A model generated the notes under the pieces. The model was not told the origin of the DNA. It ran no database searches and was given only the letters and a program-made list of their open reading frames with translations. Of a stretch of 64,000 nt of DNA, positions 48,136 to 60,299 are shown one piece after another; within the stretch, counting starts at the first letter, position 1, and every line of letters begins with the position of its first letter. Made by a program: the position numbers and the translations under genes. The stretch covers positions 33,544,501 through 33,608,500 of the forward strand of contig OX419761.1 in the NCBI GenBank assembly GCA_948567375.1. The letters run 5' to 3'. Source of the stretch: Lunularia cruciata (taxonomy: Eukaryota; Streptophyta; Marchantiopsida; Lunulariales; Lunulariaceae).

Positions 48136-51100
48136 GGCTTTAAGATAAAGGATAGGGGCTAAATAGACTACAAAGGCCTAGAAGGACCAACTTGTTGGTG
48201 TGAGGCTAGCCAATTTAGTTGAGTTTTTGGTAGTTGTTTGGTAAAATTTGCGCACCCTTCAAGATTATGCACAACAAGGTTTGAACCCCAAATATTTGGT
48301 TCTTAGACTAGTACACTAGCCAATTTGTCCACCCTCACTTGTTGCCTTAATGATTGATAACATGATATATATACATATGTAGCTTTGGATAAGAGAGGAA
48401 ATTTGATCCCATCCTTGGTGATCCTAATAACATAAGAGTGGATAGATACCTCTCATATGTCAAATACTAAATGGTGATAGAATAAGTCTATTTTCTATTT
48501 CTGAGATGGAAGGTTATGATTTTTATTTCTTGTGATTGGGCCTTCTCCATTCCTTACTTCCTATTTGTGCACCATTTTTGTATGAGGTACCATTATATTT
48601 AGAGCGTTGGTGCTCTAGGTGTGCTCAAGATAATGAGGTTGGAGTTATGACCAATCAGATTACTTATGTTTCTCTTTGATGAGGTAGGAAGTGGTCTACA
48701 AATTGTGGGAGTCTATGTTATGATGGTAAGTTATAAGTTGCTCTTTTCTCTAATGTAGTTGTCATAGTTAAGTAAAATTAGAGGATGGTTCTTGGTAGTG
48801 GTACTTGGTGGTTACAATTTAGGGTGCATTGTCATAATGGAATTCCCCAAGGATCCTAGAGGAGATTTTGCTATAGGATATAGTGGGTTTATATGGAGTG
48901 GTGTACAATATCAGCCGATATCTCAAGTCCTAGTAAGGGAGGAGATTGATTTTGGTTTGGAGTTTGACATGAGATTCAATTCAATTGAGAGTGCACCTCA
49001 TGTGTCCACATTGTTATTGTGGAACATGCAGAAGATTTATGGTGCCTTTGAGGGCCCAAAGTGCTACTTTGTTACAATGTAGCACATGATTTTGAGTTGG
49101 ATGATTTCATCCAAAAGTTTGATAATTGGTATGATCTGCAATAGATGCGGAACACAACTTTATTCACACCTTTCATGTTATGGAAGAGGTTGTTCCAACA
49201 CTTGGAAAGTCTACCAATAGATGACTAACATGAGCTTAGGAGAGCTTATTTGGAGAAGATTGAGCCATGGAGATAATATTGATCTCCAAACATCTTTATC
49301 ACTTCATGCTTGATTGCTAAAGGTAGATTGGTAATAACCATGAGCTCTAGCTCTAGTAGCATTGGTGTATCTAGTGGGAGGTGCACTAATTAGAGATGGT
49401 GTTGTTATGAGTGGGTGTAATATTACAAGAGGTGGTGCAATACCAAGGATTAACCCTATGGTGAAGTTCTTCCAATGTTTGAGTCAGAACTACAAAGGAG
49501 TATGGATTGACAAGCTCAAGAGCTAGTACAAGTTCTAGGAAAAGGCTAGGAGAGTTTATGCAAGGCATTAAATTGCATGAGATAGAAAATCAATTTCATT
49601 TAAGGAGTTATTAAGGCCCAGGTAGTCCAATGTTGGTATGTGATCTTGGATAAGGAATAGCAATGTAGAGTTCATGATGCTACATTATTACAGGCTATCT
49701 CTCCTACTTTGGGAATAGTTTTTAGTTTGTCTAAGCACATTGAGCTCAACATGGTGGAGGAGAGAGTGGTGACATCTAGATTTGGTAGGGAGATGTCATC
49801 CATATTTTTATTTCTTCTAGAGTGCAAGAGAATGCAGCACATTGTGTTGGCTTCCAAGTGCAAAGTGGACAACCCATATCGTATGGAGCAAGTGAAGGGT
49901 CTAGTGCAATTGGACCTTTACCTTCATTTTTGGGTTAGCAAAAAAAATTAATGGTAGTGTTGCTTGTTGGACTTGTGGTGGACTGACCACAAGAGAGAGT
50001 GCACTCAAGTAGTGGACATGATACATCTAATACATCACAACTATCATAGAGAAAATTTGACCATTCCCATAGATTTGGTCACCAATGACAAACACTTTGA
50101 CCTCTACCCAAAGTAAAGTGGTAGGGCTACTATGGCAAGTGGTAGAGGAGCCCCGATTCATGAGGACGAGGTGGTAGAAGACCGCAAGGACATAATATTG
50201 TGATCTGGTCTATCTTTCATTCAAAATGAACCTTTGATGGTTATTAAGGTAGCACACCATAGACTAAACAAGCAAAGAACCAACACTCCATCACACTATG
50301 CCAAGGCTATAACTCCAAGGCACCTCCAAGACTCAAGACATTTGTTCATTAAAGAACTCAATGAGAGAGATAGTTGCAAATGAAAGGATGATGAATACCT
50401 CCTCAAATCTAACTTATATACTTGTGACAAATATACACACCAAAGTTACTAATTATTGGAGTAACTCAAGTTACTAGGCTAAAAGTCAAATGAAGTCTAA
50501 AAGTCTAAAGGAATATCTAAGCACATGAAAATAATTCCGTGAGTAGGTGATCTTATCCTCACCTACAAACTAAGTCAAGGATTCTTTCACATGGGCTATC
50601 TTTAGCCTATAGAAAAATCTGCACCAACAAGGCTTATGGGCTCAAGAGTTCTCAACTCTTTCCTCAAAGTCAAATAACTACAAATAATATTAAGTCGATA
50701 CACTAGGAGACAAAATATTGATGCTTACTTTTTTCCATTCCTTTAAAATAAGGTCACCTTTAACTTACCTAAGACTAACTCTAGCTGATCATGATTAATG
50801 TAGAAGCTTAGCTAAACTCCATATACATATTATTTCTCCATTACTTGCAATACCAAACTTAATATCCCTATAGAGTATACATGCACCAACATGTTTTACA
50901 ATACTTGCTCTTACTTTTGATACAACCATGGCTATTTGGATTGAATAATTGGAATAGAGATTGGCTAACATGGCCGTAACTCAAAGGAGATCAGATTTAG
51001 TTGTTAAGGCTTTTACCTCTTATGATGGTGATAGAGATGCCATGGACTTTATATGTGGAGCAACACAAGTAGATGCATCTACCATAGTGATTAGGAATGT

Positions 51101-53699
51101 AGTACAGGTTCTAGAGCCTAAAGGAGCATCAATGGAATTGGACCTACAAAAAGGAGAAGTTGGTAGATAGGTTAGACTTCTTTAGTCTTTTGCACTCTAA
51201 ATAACATCCATGGCCGCTAGACATCTTAGTGTAGGTGTGGTAGGTAATGTTGGAGTGCATGATGGACTAGATACTAGGAAACCACATACTACTTCATAGA
51301 TTGAGTCTAATATGATATTGGGGCAGCTCAATTGATTACGCGCTTCCCTTTGTTCTCATTTAATGACATGTTACATTGAGAGTTGACTCAACTCTAGTGT
51401 TTTGGTTGGTTGCCACACTTTGTGAGAGTAGGAATGATGTGGTTCCTATTTCTAGAGCAAAGGTGGTTGATGGTGGAGTTGACTTGGTTGAGGAGCATGG
51501 GATCCATTCAACTACCAACTATAATTGTCTTTGGGAAAGTTTGGTTTACACCTTGAGTTGTCTTATTGGACAACCAAAGTGGGATTTTTCATTGGGTAGG
51601 ACCTTTAGGGAAGGTCTATATACCACAAATGGTCTTATTAGACTCTAGTGCATAGTTCTTTATGTTGAGGAAAGATACAATTGTAATTCTTGGGCTACAA
51701 AAGACCAATGTGGAGAGATGTCCATTTTAGATCTAAATATCTCTAGGAGGTGGTTCTATAAATCACATGTGGAGAACTCATTGTTCAGATTCAACCTAGT
51801 CTTCCAATTGATAGCTCTATGGGGAGAGCTCAAATCATTATGATAGTAGCAAAGTCATATAGTTGCTAATCGTGGAGTAATGTTATACCCCATGGGTTTC
51901 AATATTGACTATTAGGAGGAGACAACTTCCTATAGGCCAAGTCGGCAATCAAGTGAGGGATAATTATATCACATATAGGTCTGCTTTAGTAGTGGCAGTC
52001 ATGGCTCATTATAGTTAGGGACATGGCATCAATTTCAACTTTGAGTGGTTCCATTACTTGGCTTGGTGACTTATTGGAGGGGAATGCACGTGTAGATGGT
52101 ACTCCAATACTAGAAGAGATTACTCAGATTTGGAGCACAAGTAAAGTTGTTCCATCCACCTTACATGTTTTATTGTGGAGTTCTAAGGAGGCATTGAAGT
52201 AGCATGAAAATCAATTGGTGTAATAGGCTTTGGGGAGAGCCTTTATACCACCAAGAGACCAATGTGAGGATGAGCTTCCAAAGTCTTTTATGTTATCATA
52301 TTTGGACACCACACTTTTTACTTGGCAATATCCAATAGAGGGAGTATGCCTATTGGAGTTTTTTTGGTGAGATTAATATTAGACTAGTTGTTGTACTACA
52401 AGCAAGTATACAAGATCAGAGGTACTTGTATGTGGAGAAAGATGAGACTGCTAGGTGAGTCTCTCTAGATCATGTGGCACAATTGGCATATCAATATCCT
52501 AAGTTAATACCAATGTCAATAATCCAAGGTTACTAGAAGATCCTACCCATAGACATTTCCTTGTTAGGAGTGTAAGATCTAGGGAGACCTGGTCCCATTC
52601 ATTTGGTGATTTCTAGATGGCCACGTTAAATATATACCCATGTTGGCCAAGATCAAGGTCTATAGGATTCCCATTCTAGTGTGTTTTTGGAGATGTTATG
52701 TATACTCTGATATCTTTAGGTTCATCATTCTATTTCTCCAACCTAAATTTTGAAGAACATCCTTTAATGGGTGATACTTGCACACAGGTGGTGGTGAGTA
52801 CACATCAATTCTATTCTTGGGTAGGACTTGCAATATTGTTGGATGCAGCCAAAGTTGGATCACATGCTCATTATCTTCATCTTTGGTGGAAAAACCTCTT
52901 ACTTAAAGAGGTTTGACAACATGCCTATGATTGGATTCAATTGCTAGCTCACCTTATTGTTGATGATATTTGGATGTTGGGCATTAGTCTCAGATAATAG
53001 TAGTGGTTGATAGTCATCTATGGTAAAATTTAACCTTATTGGATCAAGCTCAAAGTCACTTTACCCACACTCATGAGTTTCCCAAGCTCATATGCTTTGT
53101 GAGAGTGAGGACTTGGACTTGTTTGGGACTCATAATTACAACAATTGGTGGATCTCAACACCAATGAGAGAGAGTGTGCAATGAGTTTTTATATAGATAT
53201 TACCATAGTTTTAGTAGTGTTAGATGCATCTAAGCATTAGGTGTTAGGTCAAGCTATGGAGCTCAACTTTTTGACATGGATTGTGAGCCTTGGCTTGGTG
53301 GAGTAACATAGAATGCGCTTGATAGGCATCACCACTCAGACACTTATGAGCTCTCTGTCTATTGAGACAATTGAATCACATGTTGGGGGTGATGGACCAA
53401 GTGTGCATGGAATTCTTAGGACATAGCCAATGGCTACTAGTGAGAGTGGTCTACTTGGGATTCATCCAAATGAGCGTTGTCTACTTGGGTTACATCCTTG
53501 GTCTACTTGGGATGTAGCTATAGGATGTGTGGAGCTTGAAGCTTGAGTAGAGAGAGTTTTTTGCTCTAAGGTTGAGGACTCTAACAGTTGGAAGCATGAC
53601 ATTATTACTTCCAACGGCCCAATGTTGTAGCTAGTCAATGCATCTTCCCTTCCTACATTAGTTACAAAGGATACTTGGGAGCTAAACATTGGACACAAG
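48136..53699 (+). mobile_element. Decayed upstream part of a Ty3/gypsy element (probable gag-protease region)
   Basis: Collinear placement before a gypsy RT suggests gag and protease. Remnants include a frame at 48,792-49,082; a possible zinc-knuckle relic near 49,963-50,005 (CWTCGG with a shifted frame before the H and C); a frame at 50,961-51,170 (AFTSYDGDRDAMDF); and a frame at 52,698-52,916 (STHQFYSWVGLA, AHYLHLWWKNLL). All are broken by stops and frameshifts. I cannot place domain borders, and 50.16-50.95 kb may be a separate insertion. No left LTR was identified. Confidence 0.4.
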
Positions 53700-54038
53700 C
53701 TTATAATTAAAGGTGAAAGATATTGAGTTTGGAGGTTCTTGAGGAGCTACACAAGTATTTTTGCCTTTAGTATGAAGGAGTTGGGTACTTTGAAAGGACT
53801 TGGTATCTGGATTGAGCTGACTAGTGATATACTAATTTTTTGATATCCTTGTAGATATAGTTATATGGAGAAAAAATTGATTTAGAGCCAAAGTAGAGAC
53901 CTTTTTGAGACTGGTTTGGTAAATATTTCACATGGAGAGTATACTTTAGCTTCAATGATGCTGGCCAAGAAGAATATGCATGGCAACTACAATAGGCAAA
54001 TGTTAGGAGATTACCATCTTATCAACTAATAGACTAGG
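53700..54038 (+). pseudogene. Ty3/gypsy reverse transcriptase, N-terminal part
   Basis: Broken but recognisable in mixed frames: IFAFSMKELGTLKGLG, IELTSDI, SYMEKKLI, then LVNISHGEYTLASMMLAKKN and LGDYHLIN. This is the RT fingers region, where the family norm is a VMPAKKD block, then GDYRPIN. The wording is typical of Ty3/gypsy elements in bryophytes (from memory; not searched). It stops at the insertion point of the solo LTR. Confidence 0.65.
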
Positions 54039-54812
54039 AGTAATATTCCAAGGAGAAGAAAACCCCCAAGAGAAACATAAGAGAAACACAAGGCTTCATC
54101 CCTCAATACTCCAATGCTCCATAGGAGCACCTTGTATTTATTTATTATAAAGCAAAGAGTATCCACTCAAAAGGAGCTCCACCCTTGGATCAGATACATG
54201 GATTGGTGATATGCCAACAAGTTCCATTTTTAGATTAATTGCATGGATGGGTGATATGTTGATCATTGTCATATTTGGTTAGTCAAACAAGTTTAACTAG
54301 AGAAAATCTTTGGCAAATCTTCTTGTAGGAAGCTCAAAATAGCATAGGTGAGGTATTATTGGAAACCTCTTGATGAGACAAACATTGGCACGAGGGTGGG
54401 AGGGAGGGAAGAAAACATGATTTCATTACATGTGGAAGTGATTCTTCAATTTTCAAGGCTTAATTCATCCATTTAGGACTCCAAAATTGGCTTTGAAGTT
54501 TTCAAGGTGTTTTTTATCTCTACCATATTAGTGGAAATACTCTTTTTGTAACACCTCTATCTAATCTACTTAGAATATCATATATAATATCTTTCTAGAT
54601 ACTACCAAGTCAATTTCCACCTTAAGATAATATGCCTAATTAATAGTACTCCTATAGTTTTCAAGATGTTTTCAATCTCTACACTATTAGTGGAAGTATT
54701 CTTTTGGTGACATCTCTATTTGATCTACTTAGATCATCATATATAAAATCCTTCCAAATATTACCAAGCTAGTTTCCACCTCTAGATAATATGTCTAGCT
54801 AATGGTATTACA
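54039..54812 (+). mobile_element. Solo LTR, family 1, with a perfect target duplication, inside gypsy RT
   Basis: Flanked by CTAGG at 54034-54038 and again at 54813-54817, an exact 5-bp target site duplication. It ends GGTATTACA; the start is slightly degraded (AGTAATATTCC for TGTAATATTCC). The last about 155 bases are duplicated in tandem inside the LTR (54,499-54,657 and 54,658-54,812), which makes this copy longer than the one at 42.5 kb. The gypsy RT continues directly on the other side. Confidence 0.9.
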
Positions 54813-55153
54813 CTAGGGCTAATTTGTATGCTATGTATACATCAAATGAGATCTTTGGGCTAATTTGTATGCTATGTATACATCAAATGAGATCTTTGAT
54901 GCAATTGGGTATGCAAAGGTCTTCCACACTTTTCCCTAGTGTAATAGTGATAAAAAAATCATCAATTGCCAATCAAGGAGGAAGACAAGTCCAAGACACC
55001 ATTTAGGATGTATTGTATTGGTGGATATTCTTACCATTTGGGTTAAAAAGAACACTTGCCAAGTTCTAGAGGATCATGGACAAGATCCTAGCAAGATTAG
55101 ATTTTGCTCAATGTTATATTGATGACATTTTGGTCTACAGCACTACTATGGAG
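54813..55153 (+). pseudogene. Ty3/gypsy reverse transcriptase, central part
   Basis: After the solo LTR the RT resumes in broken form: SNEIFDAIGYAKVFHTF, then a PFGLK-like block, RIMDKILARLDF, and the catalytic YIDD at 55115-55126 followed by ILVYS. It is cut by the copia insertion at 55,154. A 41-bp tandem duplication lies inside (see separate entry). Confidence 0.75.
54816..54897. repeat. Exact 41-bp tandem duplication
   Basis: A 41-base unit beginning GGGCTAATTTGTATGC occurs twice without a gap (54816-54856, 54857-54897). It lies inside the gypsy RT right beside the solo LTR. The two units look identical, so the duplication is recent compared with the decay of the surrounding gene. Confidence 0.93.
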
Positions 55154-55375
55154 TGTTAAGAGTTAACTCAGGTCTTGAGTAAATTTGGTTAGTTACTCTA
55201 GGGCTGGACTTCTATATAAGAGAGTTGGTAGAAGCTCTCTATGACACATTAGTTTCATTATCAATAAAGCTACTAGTGTGTTCTAGTGGATGTAGCCCCA
55301 ATGAGGTGAACCACACATTTTCTTGTGTCCACCATGATGCATGCATTTCTTGTGTATTATTGAATTGGACCTTGA
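55154..55375 (+). repeat. 5' LTR of the copia element
   Basis: 222 bp, starting TGTTAAGAGTTAACTCAG and ending TTGGACCTTGA, directly before the primer binding site. TCTATATAAGAGAG (about 55,211-55,224) is a good TATA box for the element's transcript. Confidence 0.85.
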
Positions 55376-57891
55376 TTGGTACCAAAGCAAATTGGTTAAA
55401 AATAAGAAACTAGAAGATTATGCTTGCTATATGCAAGGGTGGATTCATTGATTTGCTTGATTGGTGAGTGAGTAGAGGAGTGTAACATGAGCCATCTTAT
55501 GGTATGGTCGCTCAATTGAGAAGATAGTAATTTGACATGTGTTGTTGCTTGAGGTTGTTGGTTTATTGGCTCTGATGCTGGTTTATGGATTGCAAATTGG
55601 TAGTTGTTGATAATTCCACACATTTAGTACATAGAGTTGTTGGTGATGTTGTTCTTAGTGACAATAGGATCAAAGGGAGAGGAAGGAAGGAGGGATTAAT
55701 TTGTGGAAAGAATGAAGTGAATTGTTGTTGGAGGGGTAAGAGAACAGGTTTGAGAGGTAGAAAAGGTGGATTTAGGGCTAGAGAGAATTACGAGTCATTT
55801 GAGGAGAAATAAAGACATCTATTGTAGCAACTTAGTGGAGAAAATGTTGTGAAATGAGGTCAAGGTGGAGCAAGTGAGGAGCGTATCTCAGAATTGAAAG
55901 ATTGGAGTAAGGAGGAAGGACTGAATCGATGAGGATTAAAAAGGTAGGATGAGAGGAAGGAAGAGGAGAGTCAGGATATAAGGTATTAAGCAAGGGCTTG
56001 TAGATTTTTGTGTTGACAAATCTGGTATAGTGCATGCTAGACTTGGGAAGGTCAGATTCAAGGATGAGGCTCTATTGGCAAATATAGTTGCCTTCACAAG
56101 AGCCCTACTTGCCACATAATTTATAGTCTTGTAGAAGACTTTGAGATACTCTGGTTATGTGAACAACTTCATACCCTCCTCCATGACAGGTCTTGGGGTC
56201 CGAGTGACGATACAATCTCTAGCCCAAGCTACTAATGGCTACATGAAATCTGCAGAAATGAGATGATGAAGTGGTATGTTGGCTTCATTTCTTGGCATCT
56301 ACACCATAGGAAATCTTCATACCTCCTACAATCACACAAAGTTTTGCTTTGCTCACTGTCACATCTGGAAAAGCCTCAAGAATATTCAGAGGTCTTTCAA
56401 GGCCTCTGAACATTTATCCCTTCAGATCCATTCTGAAGGGAACCTAAAAGAGAGATCATGGCTTTGGTATACACAACGACAAGACAACCAGATTTGTGAA
56501 AATTGCCAAGATATCCCATCTTGGAATTGAGAGTTTGTGGTTGCATGATTCAAAGAGCCTTGTAAATAGGGAATGAGATGTTTTGCATGTTGAGGATAGT
56601 ATCAAAGTGTTTTGCTAGATGTGGTTAGTGCATATTTCTTGGTTGTTGTGCCCATTCCTTCACATAGGATGCATACCAAATGGGTTTCATTTGGTGCATA
56701 CCTAGAGCTCATATGTTTCTGCAATCAACACGTGTACTATGTAAAGGTCTGATCTCTTATCCAAATATTAAGCATCAGATTCTCTCCCTTCTTCCTTAAT
56801 TTTGGCCAAGATACACTTGTTCCAAATTCCCATCTTGCCTCACCCCAATCTCATGTTTCTCATACTTCCACCTTCTTAACCACCATGTCCCAATCTCTAC
56901 AACAAGCCAAATCTCATCTTCTTGTTGCTCAAAATCATCAAAAACAATATGCGGACCAACATTGTCATGATCTCACTTTTCAAATTGATGATAAGGTCAT
57001 GCTCTCTTCTAGTAAACTACTCTTCACACTTGATATCCAAGTCCGTAAACTTGGTCCTAATTGGATAGGTCTATTTGATGTTAACCAAATCATTTCCCAT
57101 GTTGCATATTGACTTGCCTTGCCTTCTCATATGCAAATCCACCATGTCTTCCACGTTTTCAAGTTGAAACTCTTGGTCTCTAATCCATCTTCCTTTTCCT
57201 CTTATGTCCAACCCTCTCCTCTTCCCGTATCTATCAACGATCATGAGGATTATGAAGTTGATCACATCCTTACATGTTGCCATATTCAACGACCCACCTG
57301 GTTTAATTCCATCGTTGAAATAGTTAACTTCTATATTAAGGCTGGTCATTAGGAGCTCTATTTGTAATAAAGGTGCAGATTAAATTGTTCTACAATCGGC
57401 CGTGTGCAATGCTTAGATCTTGGTCAAAGTGGGCCAAGACGTCTAAATCTATAGCTTCTCCAAAGAGAAGGTAGCATGAGAGTGCGGTTGCCATGTACTC
57501 TACAACACATAACTTGAATTACATTATTGAAGAGCACAACTATGTGGATGATCTGTTCTTGCAAGTAACTTTTCTGAAAGATCAGACTACTGCTCCATTT
57601 TGAGAGTATATTTACCTTGCTTTGAAAGTATCATTGTCAATTTGAATAGTAATTTACAAAGGAAAAGCATAAGAAACCTATGGGCAAAGAAAACCTTCTC
57701 AAGCCACAAGCTTAGAAGAACAACCCCTATATTGAAAATGACAGCAGCTGCCAAAAACCACTTTTGGTACTTGTCACCAAGCAAGCATTAGAGGCTACAA
57801 AGTGAAGCTGATTTTGGCCTTCTTTATTCAAGCTAAGTGAAGAAAGTTTGGATAACGGGTGAGGGATGGCCAAGTAGTAAGACTTGATGAG
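55376..57891 (+). other. Long copia leader with foreign insert
   Basis: Copia gag usually begins shortly after the primer binding site; here 2.5 kb intervene. The stretch 55.4-56.6 kb has an arginine/lysine/glycine-rich short frame (55,585-55,812) and nothing recognisable. A gypsy integrase piece follows (56.79-57.29 kb, listed separately). The leader may include one or more further insertions whose ends are no longer visible. Confidence 0.5.
56793..57290 (+). pseudogene. Ty3/gypsy integrase C-terminal fragment inside the copia leader
   Basis: It reads SLQQAKSHLLVAQNHQKQYAD, QIDDKVMLSS, KLGPNWIGLFDV, then PSHMQIHHVFHVFKLKL and INDHEDYEVDHIL. This is the integrase C-terminal (GPY-type: KLGP.WIG.F.V) module and the start of a chromodomain, as in chromoviral gypsy elements. 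It is collinear but has an internal stop at 57,110-57,112 and is cut before the chromodomain core. It does not belong to copia, and the enclosing gypsy element still has its integrase region at 63.3-64 kb, so this is a separate piece. Confidence 0.75.
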
Positions 57892-58575
57892 ATGGCAGTC
57901 ATGAACTCTAGAGGTGCCAAATTTGACATTGCCAAGTATGATGGATGTTATGATTATCTTGTATGAGAGCGTAAGGTGAAAAGCATGTTAAAGGCCAATG
58001 GTTTTTGGAAATTGTTGAGATCCAATACCAATTTGGTGTTAGAGGATGATTGGAACAACATGTAGGAGATGGCTATACACATAGTGGTTTTACATGCACA
58101 GCCACATGTCATCAAGCAATTAGAATCTTGGAGAGGACCTGAGTGATGAGAGAAAGGCCCTCCACCTATTGAGTTCTCTTCCAATGTTCTACCAATCCTT
58201 GTCATGAATGTTACTACATTGTGATAGGAAGACCATCACCTACAATGAGGTAGTGAGTGCTCTATTAACAAATGATCTTCAATAGAAGATGATTTCACCT
58301 TCTCAACTCTTGACTCCTTCAAGAATGGTGTTGAAAGTGAATCATGGAAGGACTCAAAAGCGGACAGATGGTGAAGAGCAAAGATCTAAGACTAGATCTT
58401 GGTCTAGGAGGAGATCCCAAGACCATAAGACCATGCTCAAGACTGTGCTCTGTTAGAAGTGTGGCAAAGCTGGCCACCTTAAGAGAGATTGCCATGGCAA
58501 AGTAGTTGAGCCTTCTGTAGAAAATGTAGCAAAAGACAACAAGGAAGAAGAAGAGGAGGACTTGTGATCTATACA
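57892..58575 (+). pseudogene. Copia gag with CCHC zinc knuckle
   Basis: From an ATG at 57892 it reads KFDIAKYDG, KVKSMLKANGFWKLL, a typical copia gag start, then decays with several stops. A nucleic-acid-binding CCHC knuckle (C-x2-C-x4-H-x4-C) lies at 58451-58492, with a TAG between its first two cysteines. Confidence 0.75.
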
Positions 58576-58599
58576 CCAACAATATGCCCTTTGCACTTC

Positions 58600-59620
58600 A
58601 TTTCAATGAAGAAGAGATGAATGGATTCTAGATTATGCTTGTTCATACAATATGTGTTACAAAAGAGAGTTCTTTAGTTCTTCCTCAATATCAAATGATT
58701 CAATTTTGATAGGGAATGATCACCTTTGTTGAATTGTACGTATTGGATCTATTAAGATTCAAATGTTTGATGGTCTTTTGCACACATTGACTAATGTATG
58801 CACATCCTTGACATGAGGAAGAACTTGATATCTCTTGGTGTGTTAGACACAAATGGTCATCAATGGGAAGTAGTTGATGGTGTACTTCAAGTCATGGCTA
58901 GGGGAAAAGTCATCTTGAAGAGAAATAGGCACAAGAGTCTATATCTGCTTGATGGCAACACTATTTGTGGAGGAGCTTATGCTACTAGATCTCATGATAT
59001 GATTGACTACTTGTGGCATTAAAGGCTAGGTCACATTAGTGAGAGGAGCATGTCTATTCTTTGCAAGAAAAGCTTTATTTCTACACTATGGTCTAGTAGT
59101 TTAGAATTCTTATGAGCATTGTGTACTAGGGAAGTAACATTAGACTGCTTTTGATGTTGGAACTCATAGTTCCAAAGAAATTCTTGATTATATACATAAT
59201 GACATGTGGGGCCCATCCCCTACTCCCTCACATTCTGGAAAGCTATACTATGTACCTTTCATTGATGATTATTTGAGCTTTGTATGGATTTATTTCCTAC
59301 ATCAGAAGTCTGACGTCTTTGTCACTTTCAAGAAGTAGAAAGCACAAGTTGCAACTTAGACTGGTAAGAAAGTGAGATATTTGCAATCAGATAATGGTAG
59401 GGAATACACTTCTAGAGAATTTGAGGTCTATTGTCAACAAGAAGAGATAAATCACCATCTCACTATAATATATATTCCACAATATAATGGTGTTGTTGAA
59501 GAGCACAATCAAACAGAATTGGAGCAGATGAGGACTATGTTGCGCCAATCAAGTTTATCACATGCATTTGGGCCAAATTTGTCAACACTCCAGATTATTT
59601 GATAAATCTTTCTCCTTCTA
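58600..59620 (+). pseudogene. Copia protease and integrase
   Basis: WILDYACSYNMCYKREFF near 58,618 corresponds to the aspartic protease start (the catalytic D-(S/T)-(G/A) is altered). KNLISLGVLD, DYLWH, then RLGHISERSMSILCKK mark the H-H-C-C region. DYIHNDMWGPSPTP, LQSDNGREYTSREF and NGVVEEHNQTELEQMRTM carry the D, D and E of the integrase core. Frames shift at least twice and stops occur. Confidence 0.8.
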
Positions 59621-60188
59621 GTGCAATTAATTACATGATATCGTTTGAGCTAAAGCACAAATGGCTTGCAACTTACAGTCATTTAGTAATCTTTGGATGT
59701 CATGCTTATCCTCTCATACCCAAGGAAGGTAGATCTAAGCTGGATCTTACTTCCAAGAAATGTGTTTTTCTTGGTTACCAAAGTGGTGTGAAGGGTTATA
59801 GGTTGTGGGATCCACTCACCTCTAAATTGATTAGCATTGATTAACAATAGAGATGTTTCGTTCAATGAGTCTAGATCATTGACCAAGGGGGAGAAAGCTT
59901 AGGCTCCTTGTACTAACAAGGGAAAATATCCTCTAAATATTGTTGAGGGGGAGATTAGTTATGATGGTTATCATGATGAGGTACAAGGAGGTGCTCGCAC
60001 AAAGGAGCAACTTTCCCAATTGGGGAATTACAAGAGCATGAGGAGATTGGTGAACCTTGACACATGCAAGCACATGAAGATCAAGAAAATTCATCAACAA
60101 GGGAGATGTTTGGATGCTTTATTTGTGCTCCTAAATGATTTGGAAAATGGGCTGATTCAACACAATTAAGAGATGAGGATATCTCTCT

Positions 60189-60190
<2 letters not shown>

Positions 60191-60220
<30 letters not shown>

Positions 60221-60223
60221 GTA
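60191..60223. repeat. (GAT)n microsatellite
   Basis: About eleven uninterrupted GAT/ATG triplets inside the integrase-RT linker of the copia element. Confidence 0.9.
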
Positions 60224-60299
60224 TGGCCTTGATCTTGGAAGAAGGAGAACCTTCTTCAAACAATGAGGCTTTTATGGACAAGCTTGAGTGGAATGCAAA

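Noticed and set aside
60081-60281. Serine-rich minus-strand frame
   Set aside because: It is the complement of the (GAT)n run in the copia element.
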